This document shows positions 54,919-64,000 of a stretch of 64,000 nt of DNA, in pieces (within the stretch, counting starts at the first letter, position 1; each line of letters opens with the position of its first letter). Below the pieces are notes generated by a model. It was not told the DNA's origin. It worked only from the letters and a program-made list of their open reading frames with translations, and searched no databases. The translations under genes were made by a program, and so were the position numbers. The stretch is from Anniella stebbinsi (lineage: Eukaryota > Chordata > Lepidosauria > Squamata > Anniellidae): positions 9,603,001-9,667,000 of the forward strand of contig JARDYH010000002.1 of NCBI GenBank assembly GCA_029215795.1, written 5' to 3'.

Positions 54919-55869
54919 ATTTAAATAGAAATGTAGCACAACTCACCATAGTGGGGGAGCGTGTGTCCAGGTGAGCTATGTACCTGCCTGTTCAGTAGGC
55001 TTCTGCTAACTCTTGAGGGGCAGCTTGAAGACCCCTGCTCACCCTTCTTAGGATTCTGCCAGACCTTAACTTGGCAGTCCATCAAATAGAGGATAGCTTC
55101 AAATAGAGATCGGTCCTCTCACAGCTCTTAAAGTAGGAGACTTCACCACCCTAAATCCTCACAGCTCGTTTTTTTTCAAATAAGGGATCCTCCTTCAAGC
55201 CTCATGCAAGTTCCCTTTGTTGTGCACCAGCTACAGAGATCCAGCAACCCCCCTTCCAACATTTCTTCCATGAGATGGTTGCACCTGCTCACAGAAGTTT
55301 CTTTTTTTCCTTGTACCTGTAAAGGTCTTTATTGTTTGTACGTACTGATTTTCTAGAACATTTCTACACAAAGCATTCATCGTGCACTCGTGATTCCTCA
55401 CTCACGGTAGTTTGTGGGTGCATTAGATGTCATCGTCATCCTCCAGGACCTCTCCCGTGCTTTCCAAATTTTTCACCAAATTTGTCCGATCTGGGAAAAT
55501 CCGGTATTTGGGGGAATGGTGGAATGAAATGCTAGTGTAGTTACGCAGTTCTGCGATACTACAGCACCACCTAGAGCTTATGCAGCGGAACATATAGAAA
55601 GGCAAAGAATGGGGGGGGGGGAACCAGGAAAAAACACATGTATAGAGGATCCGATCTTAATCCCACAAAAAATATAGAAACAAAAACTGAGATGAAGTCA
55701 ATTCCCTGGCAGCTTTAGTCTGCTGCCAGGGATTAGAATAGGCAAATAGTGATATCCTATCAATGATATCATTTGAAGTTTTCCTCTGCCCTCTGATGTC
55801 TCCATCCCCCTGCACCTCCTAAAGAGATCTACTATTTCTTGATGCAACTATTTACAGATTCCTCTGTAG
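54919..55869. other. Intergenic stretch without recognised genes
   Basis: No gene or named repeat is seen. Confidence 0.4.
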
Positions 55870-55874
55870 GGTGC

Positions 55875-55875
<1 letters not shown>

Positions 55876-55905
<30 letters not shown>

Positions 55906-56335
55906 CATTTATATACCGCCCCATAGCCGAAGCTCTCTGGGCAGTTTACAAAAATCAAAAGATTAAACATTAAAAAGTCAATAGACAAAATTTTAAACCA
56001 TAAAACATAAAACAGCTGATATTTAAAACATTTTAAACTTTTTAAGCCTGGCCACAAAGTCAGTTAAAAATCTCAACTTAAGCTGTTAAAATGCCTGGGA
56101 GAAAAAAGTTTTGACCTGGCGCCAAAAAGATAACAGTGTTGGCGCCAGGTGGGCTTCATCGGGGAGATCATTCCACAGTTGGGGGGCCACCACAGAGAAG
56201 GCCCTCTCCCTTGTTGCCATCCTCCGAGCTTCCCTCGGAGTAGGCACCCGGAGGAGGACCTTTGATGTTGAGCGTAGTGTATGGGTAGGTTCATGTCGGA
56301 TGTTCATGTTCATATTGGGTGTAAGGACAGCATAA
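55876..56335 (-). mobile_element. L2-like LINE 3' end
   Basis: Minus-strand translation gives RERAFSVVAPQLWNDLPDEA and then FWRQVKTFFSQAF, the C-terminal L2-like reverse transcriptase motif. A 3' UTR follows, ending CTTCGGCTATGGGGCGGTAT and an AAT-rich tail (55876-55900). Confidence 0.78.
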
Positions 56336-56660
56336 TGGAGATGGCAGGGGGGGGGGGCAGGGTGTTTGGCTGCCAGGCCCGGAGCTCTGTTCCATGCTGC
56401 TGCTGCTGCCCCCAAGTCCCCACTGCCATCACGATCATGGGAAGCTTGAATGACCATGTGTCCGATTTTATAGAGGACAGTCCTGTACTTAAAGGGCTGC
56501 CAGAGGACTGTCTTCTTTTTGACAGCTTCTCCTATTTGAAGGACTGTCCAGCCCAAGTTCAATATAAAGAGGAAGAACCATCCAAAGAAAATTTCCCACC
56601 AACAGACTAATTGCCCCTCTGTTACTGTTCTCCCCTGCTGGATTGTGTTTTCTTGAATAT
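56336..56660. other. Intergenic stretch
   Basis: Nothing recognised. Confidence 0.4.
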
Positions 56661-56663
56661 ATG

Positions 56664-56985
56664 TTAAGAACATAAAAAGAACCCTGCTGGATCTAACCAA
56701 GGGTCCGTCTAATCCAGCATTCTGTTCACACAGTGGCCAACCAGCTGCCCATGGGAAACCCACAAGCAGGACATGAGTGCAGCTGCACCCTCCCACCCAT
56801 GTTCCCCAGCAACTATGTACATAGCCATACTGCCTCTGATACTGGAGGTAGCACATAGCCATCAGGACTAGTAGCCATTCAACCCCCCCCCCCTTTGAAG
56901 ACATCCAAATTGGTGGCCATCTCTACATCATGTGGTAGCAAATTCCATAGTTTCCCTATGTGCTGTGTCCTGTATCAGTTCATTT
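56664..56985 (-). mobile_element. CR1-type LINE 3' end
   Basis: On the plus strand it reads TTAAGAACATAAAAAGAACC, CTGCTGGATCTAACCAAGGG, ACACAGTGGCCAACCAGCTG, GTAGCACATAGCCATCAGGA and CAAATTCCATAGTTTCCCTA. This is the reverse complement of the 53625-54033 fragment. Confidence 0.8.
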
Positions 56986-58240
56986 TATGTATTTTATGGC
57001 TTGCACCCCACTTTGGAATTATTTATCATGAGAAGTGGGTAAGAAATGTCTTAAATAGATAGAGAAATAAGCAGCACCTGGCACACAGCTCACCTAGTCC
57101 CAGTCTTCCCCAGTATGGTGAGATGTACTGTGTTTCTACTTCAATTATAATAATTATGTCTAAAGTTTGCATCTGTAGGTATAAATGACATGTGCAGATG
57201 TTACGCATATCGGTATTGATGATCCATAGGCCAATGGGGCAGATGGACCGCCTCTCTTGTCATCCATTTTTGTGCTTATGCAAATTTCATGCAAATCAAT
57301 GCCCTCTTCCTGTCCTCTTCATTGGCGACCCACAAGTGGCCAGCCTATGGGAAAGCAACCTGCCTGATTGGAACAAATAAGCCAGGGAGGGACCAAGCAT
57401 TTGTGTGTGTTTGTGTATGGGGGAGGAGGCTATTCAAAACCTGGACCTGGGCCTGCATTACAGGCTGTACCAGTTATTCAGTATGGTGACAGATTTCTAA
57501 GATCTCTTTTCCTTGAGTGTGTGAAAGAAAATGCTTTTAAGGATAACGGCTTGCCCATAAATCCATTGGCCTTTCCCCAGTCTCCGACAGCCTGTGTCTT
57601 TGCCACCATTCCGGGAAATGGTTGCTTCAAAAAAGCATATCAAAAGGGTACATTATGTTTCCTAGACATCCTGCTCTCTTGGAGGTTAATTTCTTCTGAC
57701 GCAAGTGGCCGTCTGCTGCCAACTGAGTCAAATGTATTTTACGCGTTACTTTTTCTGGTGTCTTACAGGCTTTTGTTGGAAATAAACAGAGAGTGGGGAA
57801 GGGAGGGAAACCAACATTTTTTGTTTTGTTTTGTTTTTAAAAAAGGCATGAAGAGAACTTGCCAAATGTTGTTAAATGATTTGATCTGCTGATGGCAAGA
57901 TATTACTAAATTGGTCAAAAGAGGGATTCCTGAGCCATGGGCAACATTATAATGTTTGCTTGCCAACTGCATTGTCCATAAGATACTTACGACAGAGGGG
58001 GGAAGTGGATATATAAAAGGTTCATCAATAGGTTCATCACTCAGTGGGCTGGATGAACCAGTCTGTAAAGTATGCCATAGATAGGACTGTCCAAAATCCA
58101 GGTGTTTCGTGTGTGTTTTTGACCCGACAAAGTTCCGCGGTGTGTATGGCTCGATTTGTGTTTGCAAGTCGAGCTGCAGGCTTTCCCCCAAACTCTGGGA
58201 ACATTATCTGCGTGTTTTCTTTCGCAGTTTCTGCAATTTG
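56986..58240. other. Intergenic stretch without recognised genes
   Basis: No gene is seen. 57530-57760 appears single-copy. Confidence 0.35.
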
Positions 58241-58243
58241 TGC

Positions 58244-58315
58244 ACATTTCTGAACAATTTGCCTAAAGTTCTGAACAATTTGCATGAATTTGGCCGAATC
58301 TGCACAAATTGCTCA
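58244..58315. repeat. Degenerate tandem CTGAACAATTTGC repeat
   Basis: TTTCTGAACAATTTGC, TTCTGAACAATTTGCATGAA and ATCTGCACAAATTGCTCAGA follow each other. This may be the end of a MITE. Confidence 0.55.
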
Positions 58316-58490
58316 GAAACGAGACCACATTATGCCAGTCTTTTCCAGCTTCACTGGCTGCCGATCCAGATCCGGGCCCGATTCAAAGTGCTGGTATTAA
58401 CATTCAAAGCCCTAAACGGCTTGGGGCCAAGTTATCTGAAGGAACACCTCCTCCCATATCCGTAAGACTTGGGCTAGAGTCCAGATTTAG
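58316..58490 (+). mobile_element. L2-like LINE fragment
   Basis: LFQLHWLPIQIRARFKVLVL, then TFKALNGLGPSYLKEHLLPY. This is the reverse transcriptase C-terminus, truncated at both ends. Confidence 0.78.
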
Positions 58491-60316
58491 TTCCTACCTG
58501 CCACTTTATCCACCTCTGACATAGCTCAGCAAGAAAGCGAAGGGAGTCGCTTACATACTTCATGAGGGTCTCAGAAGAAGTGGGAAAAACAAAATCAAGA
58601 AACCCTGTGACCGATGAGGTGAATTTGGGGATGTTGAGAAAAGGTCAAGAAACACTAGCAATTATTGATAAGTTCATTCCATCCCATTTCCACATCAGTT
58701 TGTGATTTTTTTTAAAAAAAATAATTTTGGAAGTCCACACGAAAACGCGAAAATATTTTGGATTGTTTTTTCTTCTACTATGTACAATTTTGTGAACATT
58801 ATTTTTTTTATCATTTGTGACTTCATTGCACAATCTGGAAACGTGTGAAAATCGACCTATAACAGTATTCTGGTTTGTACGCGTTAAAATGTGAACCCAA
58901 TGATGTTACCACCCATTCCTAGTTTTCTCCTGTCAGGTACTCCTTCAATACCGACATGATGGTGAATTTTGGGGATTATGGTGGAAGTACGTCTTTTGTG
59001 GTAGACAAAGTAGGATTCTTTTACAAGTAATAAACCAACATGTGAACTTTACCACTTGAGACTGCATAGTGGGCTCATATGAATCCATATCAACATTCCA
59101 TCCAGATAGACAACTAGCATGACCTGGTAAGATGAAGACTTCTCCCTGACACACCTTTTGTGTGTGCGTGTGTGCAGGGATATATTTTTTTACTTTATTT
59201 TTAGATCAGGGAGCATTTCATCATTGATTCCCCACCTACTCAGTGGCACAATCCAAGTGTCTGAGGCGTCATCAATGGAGGGTGACCATCCTAGGGAAGC
59301 GGTCACACTGAATGAGGGAGTAATATGGAACATAAGAGGGTATGCAGAGACAACCATAACTAAAGTTTGAGGATGATTATGGGGTCAATCCGAAGGATAC
59401 CGGTTTTGTCCCCTTGTCTTGGTGAATGCACAAGCAAATGAGCCAAGATGACTCATCCATCTGTGTTCAGTTGAGCTAGCCTTTGTCAGTGATTTCCTTG
59501 ACGTTGGGCAATCTACTGAAGCAGCATTTGAGAACCCGTCATTAGAAGCTATTACCACCCATAACGGTGATTGGCCCTGAGTTTTTCAAAAGAGAAAAGA
59601 AAGATTACCTGTGTCCTGAACCTGTGATTGTGTGCTCAGGCATGGGCCTTGTTCAACATCTCTCACTGCAGCAATAAATATTCATAGCTCTGATTTACAC
59701 AAACACTGGTCTCTTCTGTGTTTAGTCAGATTTTATGACCCATTTATTGTCTCGTCTTCTGCTAGTTAAAGGCAATTATTTCTTAATTAATCATACATAA
59801 ACTGTCTATATCCTTTTGCCAACCTGGCTGTTAAAAAAGAGCATTCATCATGGGTGAGCCACTCTGCAGATCTTCACACGTCACAATACGAATCTGTTTA
59901 GGCCCATCTACTTGATGGGAGTTGTCCAGGTCAGCTGGCTAAAAAGATGGAGAAAAGAGGCTAGTAATGCCAATGCATCGGCAAAACGATTGACAAGGCG
60001 TTTGAAGGGTCTCCACATCCATGAGCCTGGACCTCAATTCATCCAGGCTTTTTGTTAGAGGACTTCTGATGCTGGCATGCATGGATGGCATCATTACTAG
60101 AGGCTGGGACCCTGCTATGGCACTCTGGAAGCAAAAGGGCAATCGTTTGGCATTTCCCTTTCTGATATATCCATTTGAAGAATGAGAGTTTATTTTTAGA
60201 AGGTGTTCACATCTGCTTTAAAAAAGGACAAGAAATCAGGGGCAGCTTCTCCTCCCCCACCCACCCCCACATGTCCTGCTCAGGTTTTCAGGATCCCTGT
60301 TCCCTTAGACTTAAGC
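58491..60316. other. Intergenic stretch, largely without recognised repeats
   Basis: No gene is seen. 59620-59835 is listed separately as a possible conserved element. Confidence 0.4.
59620..59835. promoter_or_regulatory. Candidate conserved non-coding element
   Basis: This repeat-free A/T-rich sequence contains GCAATAAATATTCATAGCTC, GGCAATTATTTCTTAATTAA and TCATACATAAAC, dense in homeodomain and forkhead-like cores. It lies downstream of SETBP1. Conservation is inferred only. Confidence 0.3.
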
Positions 60317-60480
60317 CAGGGTGACCCTATGGAAAGGAGGACAGGGCCCCTGTAACTTCAACAGTTATATTGAAAGGGAATTTCAGCAGGTGTCATTTGT
60401 AGGCATGCAGCACCTGGTGAAATTCCCTCTTCATCACAGCAGTTAAAGCTGCAGGAGCCCTGCCCCTCTTTTGTATCTGG
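60317..60480. mobile_element. 320-bp MITE family, half copy H
   Basis: It starts CAGGGTGACCCTATGGAAAG and stops at CCCCTCTTTTGTATCTGG, the centre of the dimeric form. The right half is missing. Confidence 0.75.
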
Positions 60481-60696
60481 GGGCTGGCTGGCTTATTTAT
60501 TTATGAAAGGTTTCCTCCTGGTTTTCATAAATCGTTCAAAATGGCTCACAACAAGAAACTCCACTAAAACAACAAATATTTTTTTAAAATTCACCATAAA
60601 CTGGAGATTACTGTTTGCAGAGACAGAACGTACATGGGCAAATCGGCAAAGCAAGAAATAAGCCCTACAAAGACCAAAAAACCCCACAAAAAACAG

Positions 60697-60922
60697 CGAA
60701 CCAGTTTGGTGCAGTAGTTAGAGTGTTGGGTTGGGACTTGGGAGATCTGGGTTCTAGTCCCCACCAGGCCATGAAGCTTACTTTGAACCGTTCACTGACT
60801 CTCAGCCTGACCTACCTCACAGGGTGGTTGTTGTGAGGATAAAATGGAGAGGAGGACCATGTAATTGGTTCCTTGCAAGAGGAAAAAAGGTTGGATGTAA
60901 ATGCAATAATAAATAAAAATTA
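60697..60922 (+). mobile_element. Sauria/Squam-type tRNA-derived SINE
   Basis: The head reads GCGAACCAGTTTGGTGCAGT and AGTTAGAGTGTTGGGTTGGG, with box B GGTTCTAGTCC. The body has ACTGACTCTCAGCCTGACCT and TGTTGTGAGGATAAAATGGA, and the tail is GGATGTAAATGCAATAATAA. Boxes A and B are recognisable, so this copy is fairly intact. Confidence 0.9.
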
Positions 60923-61235
60923 AAACAAACAAACAGAAAGCACAGAATAAAGTTAGCCAACTTCAAATGCCTCCCTAAAGCGACAGGTTTAACCTGGCAT
61001 CTGAAGGCAATTAGTACTGGGTCCAGATAGGGGCAAGGGAGAAACCTGTTCGATTTGCATTTTAATATGAATTAACTAATTAGCAGTTCCTGAACTCATA
61101 CACAAACTGGAACAATGTTATCCTTTCCTTTTCACACTTCTCAGAATGTTATGATGCAAAAAAGAAAGTTAATTACGAGAAACAACATGCAAAAAGGCAT
61201 CTATTCCAGGCTTGTCCCAGATATGTGTATATTAG
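60923..61235. other. Intergenic stretch
   Basis: Nothing recognised. Confidence 0.4.
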
Positions 61236-62795
61236 TAGGGGTGTGCACGGACCCCCCGGATCGGATCGGGACCCGGATCGGGACCTCCAATTTTGTCCCG
61301 GACCGGTTCGGACAAAATCGGAGGCCCCCCGGACCGGATCGAGTCCGATCCCGACCCAAAAATTGTAAATTTTTGGATCGGCCGCCATTTTTTTCCCCAT
61401 AGACTTGCATTGCAATGCAAGTCTATGAGGAAAAAATGGCGGCGGGTGGGTAAGGGGGGGCCTAACTCCCTCCCCCCCCCGGGGCCGTCCGCTGTGGACG
61501 GCCCCGGCAGGTAAACCCCCTCCCCCGCGCTCCCTACCCCCCCTGGGGCCGCCCGCTTCCATCCGCTGGCGCCCGCGGGCGCCAGCGGATAGAAGCGGAC
61601 GGCTCCGGGGGGGGGTAAGCCCCCTTCCCCACCACTTACCTTCTCGGCCCGTCCGGCGCCGGCGCCTACTACTTCCAGCAGGCTCCGCGGCCTACTCTAG
61701 AGTAGCGCGCCGGGTGATGATATCACCCGGCGCGCCATCCTAGAGCAGGCCGCGGAGCCTGCTGGGAGTAGTAGGCGCCGGCGCCGGACGGGAGCCGCCG
61801 GGCCGGAAAGGTAAGGGCCCCCCTCCCCCCTCCGCGCGCCCCCTCCTCCCCTCCACGCACCCCCTCCTTACCTTTCCGGCCCGGCGGCTCCCGTCCGGCG
61901 CCGGCGCCTACTACTTCCAGCAGGCTCCGCGGCCTGCTCTAGAGTAGCGCGCCGGGTGATGACATCACCCGGCGCGCCATCCTAGAGCAGGCCGCGGAGC
62001 CTGCTGGGAGTAGTAGGCGCCGGCGCCGGACGGGAGCCGCCGGGCCGGAAAGGTAAGGGCCCCCCTCCCCCCTCCGCGCGCCCCCTCCTCCCCTCCACGC
62101 ACCCCCTCCTTACCTTCCCGGCCCGGTGGCTCCCGTCCGGCGCCGGCGCCTACTACTACCAGCAGGCTCCGCGGCCTGCTCTAGAGTAGCGCGCCGGGTG
62201 ATGACATCACCCGGCGCGCCACCCTAGAGCAGGCCGCGGAGCCTGCTGGGAGTAGTAGGCGCCGGCGCCGGACGGGAGCCGCCGGGCCGGAAAGGTAAGG
62301 GCCCCCCTCCCCCCTCCGCGCGCCCCCTCCTCCCCTCCACGCACCCCCTCCTTACCTTCCCGGCCCGGTGGCTCCCGTCCGGCGCCGGCGCCTACTACTA
62401 CCAGCAGGCTCCGCGGCCTGCTCTAGAGTAGCGCGCCGGGTGATGACATCACCCGGCGCGCCACCCTAGAGCAGGCCGCGGAGCCTGCTAGTAGTAGTAG
62501 GCGCCGGCGCCGGACGGGAGCCACCGGGCCGAGAAGGTAAGTGCCCCCCTCCTCCCCCCCCCGCTGTCCACTTTCATCGGCGGGCGCCCGCTGGCGCCCG
62601 CCAATGGAAGCGGCGGTGGGCGCCAGTGGGCGCCCGCCGATCCGCCGATCCGCCGAACCGGTTCGGAGCTTTTTCGGACCGGTTCGGATTGGATCGGCCG
62701 ATCCAGCTGCGGGATCGGAAATCGGATAATTTATCCGATTTCCCACTGGACCGGACTCGGATCGTGGATCGGGTCCGATCCAGTGCACATCCCTA
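61236..62795. mobile_element. Fold-back hAT-like non-autonomous element, copy 3 (expanded)
   Basis: This copy is 1,560 bp with termini TAGGGGTGTGCAC / GTGCACATCCCTA. The exact 8-bp duplication TATATTAG lies at 61228-61235 and 62796-62803. Four palindromic modules begin CTTACC at 61635, 61867, 62109 and 62351; the last two steps are exactly 242 bases. Module centres read GATGATATC or GATGACATC. The palindrome AGACTTGCATTGCAATGCAA is intact at 61402-61427. No transposase is encoded. It appears to be the youngest copy. Confidence 0.92.
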
Positions 62796-62803
62796 TATAT
62801 TAG

Positions 62804-62984
62804 GGAAACTGCGTACCAAAAATGTACACAAAGTTGTGTATGCGCAAAAATACATACAAAGTTTTGTGTGGACTCTTTAGAAAAAAAACAACTGCTGTGG
62901 AAATGGGATGGACAAACTTGTTTTGGGGACGAATGTGAACATTATGCATGATAGAAAGTGAAAGACACAGATTGGTCCATTCTT
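62804..62984. other. Intergenic stretch
   Basis: Nothing recognised beyond TGTACACAAAGTTGTGT-type short mirrors. Confidence 0.4.
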
Positions 62985-63190
62985 AGGGCCAGGTTGGCCA
63001 CTCTAGGAAGGGAATTCCATACGATTGATGCCATGACTGAAAAGGCCCTGCTCTTAGCAGAAACCCATGGAACTGCAGCCGAGGGGGGCAAATTGAGCAG
63101 GACCTTGGATGTTGAAAATAATGCATGAAAGGAAATGGTAGTCCTTTGGGTATCCAGCTCCCAAGCAATTTAGGGCTTTAAAAGTAAGAC
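62985..63190 (-). mobile_element. L2-like LINE fragment
   Basis: Minus-strand translation gives KSRAFSVMASIVWNSLPRVA. This is the RAFSV.AP.LWNSLP motif of L2-like reverse transcriptases, next to the Harbinger-like insertion at 63195. Confidence 0.6.
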
Positions 63191-63194
63191 AGTG

Positions 63195-63740
63195 GCTGTT
63201 TCTACACCGGCCTGCTTACCCAGTACCATCCCTGGCTGGTCCCTGTGTGTGCAAATGACATACAGGGACTCCCAGGGGCAGGGGGTGGGCACAGGATTTC
63301 CCAGGGATAAGGGCTCTCTGAAAATCCCAATTTTTCCCCGGTCCCATGAACTTCCCGAGATCGCGGGAGATGTGGCTGCCCGACCTGGGTGCTGCCGTGC
63401 TTACTTGCGAGTAAGTGCGGCAGCAAAAATGGGCATGGAGCCACACCGCATGGCTCCATGCCCATCGGGGAGGGGGTGGCACCAGTTTCGCCACCCCCTG
63501 GGAGGGCAGGAAGGGGGGAGGCTCCCAGAACACAGAGTTGTTAAAAAAAACCACTCCCCTTTCGCGTACAAGCACTCGGGACCTAAAAGGGGAAAAAATG
63601 GCAGGCGTGACGGGCACATCACACCCGGGAAGAAGCGGAACTTCCGCTTCCTCCATGAAAAATGAGGACGATCCAGGAAGCAGGTAAGCCTGGGATCGTC
63701 CTCTTGCCCTCCCTCTACACCCTTAGGTGTATTAAGGGCT
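63195..63740. mobile_element. PIF/Harbinger-like non-autonomous element, copy 2
   Basis: The termini are GGCTGTTTCTACACC and the inverted GGTGTATTAAGGGCT (10 of 15 matching). A 3-bp duplication AGT lies at 63192-63194 and 63741-63743. The interior shares CCTGTGTGTGCAAATGACAT and CCCTCCCTCTACACCCTTAG with the copy at 28557. No transposase frame. Confidence 0.6.
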
Positions 63741-64000
63741 AGTAAGTAAAAAGAAACACAGCAAGCAGTGAGTCCGGTTTGTACAGGCACGGGGAACTTA
63801 TGTCCCATGGGACACATAAAGCAGCCAGAGTTTCCCCATCTGGTCCCCTCCACCCTCCTCACAGTTGAAGCCTGGTGGCATCTCACCATCCCATTCTTGC
63901 TTCTAAAGCACAGTGATTGGAGTCTTTGAAGTCCCACCTGTACCTAATCTCAGGATGAGAGTGCCTAGAACAGCTACAGAGTGCCTTTCTTTTACGGAGG

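Noticed and set aside
56086..56904. 272-residue minus-strand frame, the longest in the window
   Set aside because: Its C-terminal part is an L2-like reverse transcriptase motif and the rest is unrelated intergenic and CR1 sequence read through by chance.
63192..63937. Overlapping frames on both strands near the end of the window
   Set aside because: They fall in the Harbinger-like non-autonomous element and do not resemble a transposase.

Overview
This window is vertebrate nuclear DNA, most likely from a lizard or other squamate reptile. I infer this from the repeats. It has tRNA-derived SINEs of the Sauria/Squam type, CR1 LINE 3' ends ending in TTCTATGATT- or TTCTTATG-like repeats, L2-like LINE remnants with AATAAATAAA tails, and very many short palindromic DNA transposons. 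No bacterial features, CRISPR arrays, operons or functional rRNA/tRNA genes were seen.

I recognise one protein-coding gene: the 3' end of SETBP1 (SET-binding protein 1) on the + strand. Its penultimate coding exon is at 28099-28269 and its terminal coding exon starts at 31635, with the stop codon at 32171-32173. Together they encode the conserved C-terminus, including the last AT-hook (RRGRPRK) and the final SDSETLP. Bases 1-28098 are therefore an intron, 28270-31634 is the last intron, and about 32174-38775 is a long AT-rich 3' UTR with a plausible ATTAAA poly(A) signal at 38752. From about 38.8 kb to the end is apparently intergenic; no further gene was recognised.

Most of the rest is layered transposon sequence. 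The most striking family is a GC-rich, CpG-rich fold-back element present three times (4785-5843, 18366-19375, 61236-62795). Its termini are TAGGG(A/G)TGTGCAC inverted repeats and the copies have 8-bp target duplications, so it looks hAT-like. Inside is a ~180-bp palindrome present 2, 2 and 4 times, with splice-donor-like GGTAAG facing outward at both edges. Other elements share the TAGGGATG terminus but have unrelated interiors (10546, 18351, 30110, 51160, 54170).

A second abundant family is a ~320-bp inverted-repeat MITE with 8-bp target duplications (606, 26784, 33296, 39834, 45347, 46069, plus partial copies at 16358 and 60317). Two elements at 28557 and 63195 have 15-bp termini and 3-bp duplications like PIF/Harbinger. 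CR1, L2-like and LTR-like fragments and two SINE families fill in the rest, with several clear nested insertions that give relative ages.

Stretches without recognisable repeats around 6.6-7.4, 9.7-10.0, 13.9-14.3, 16.1-16.2 and 59.6-59.8 kb are candidates for conserved non-coding elements of the SETBP1 landscape. All family names come from reading the sequence; no search was run.
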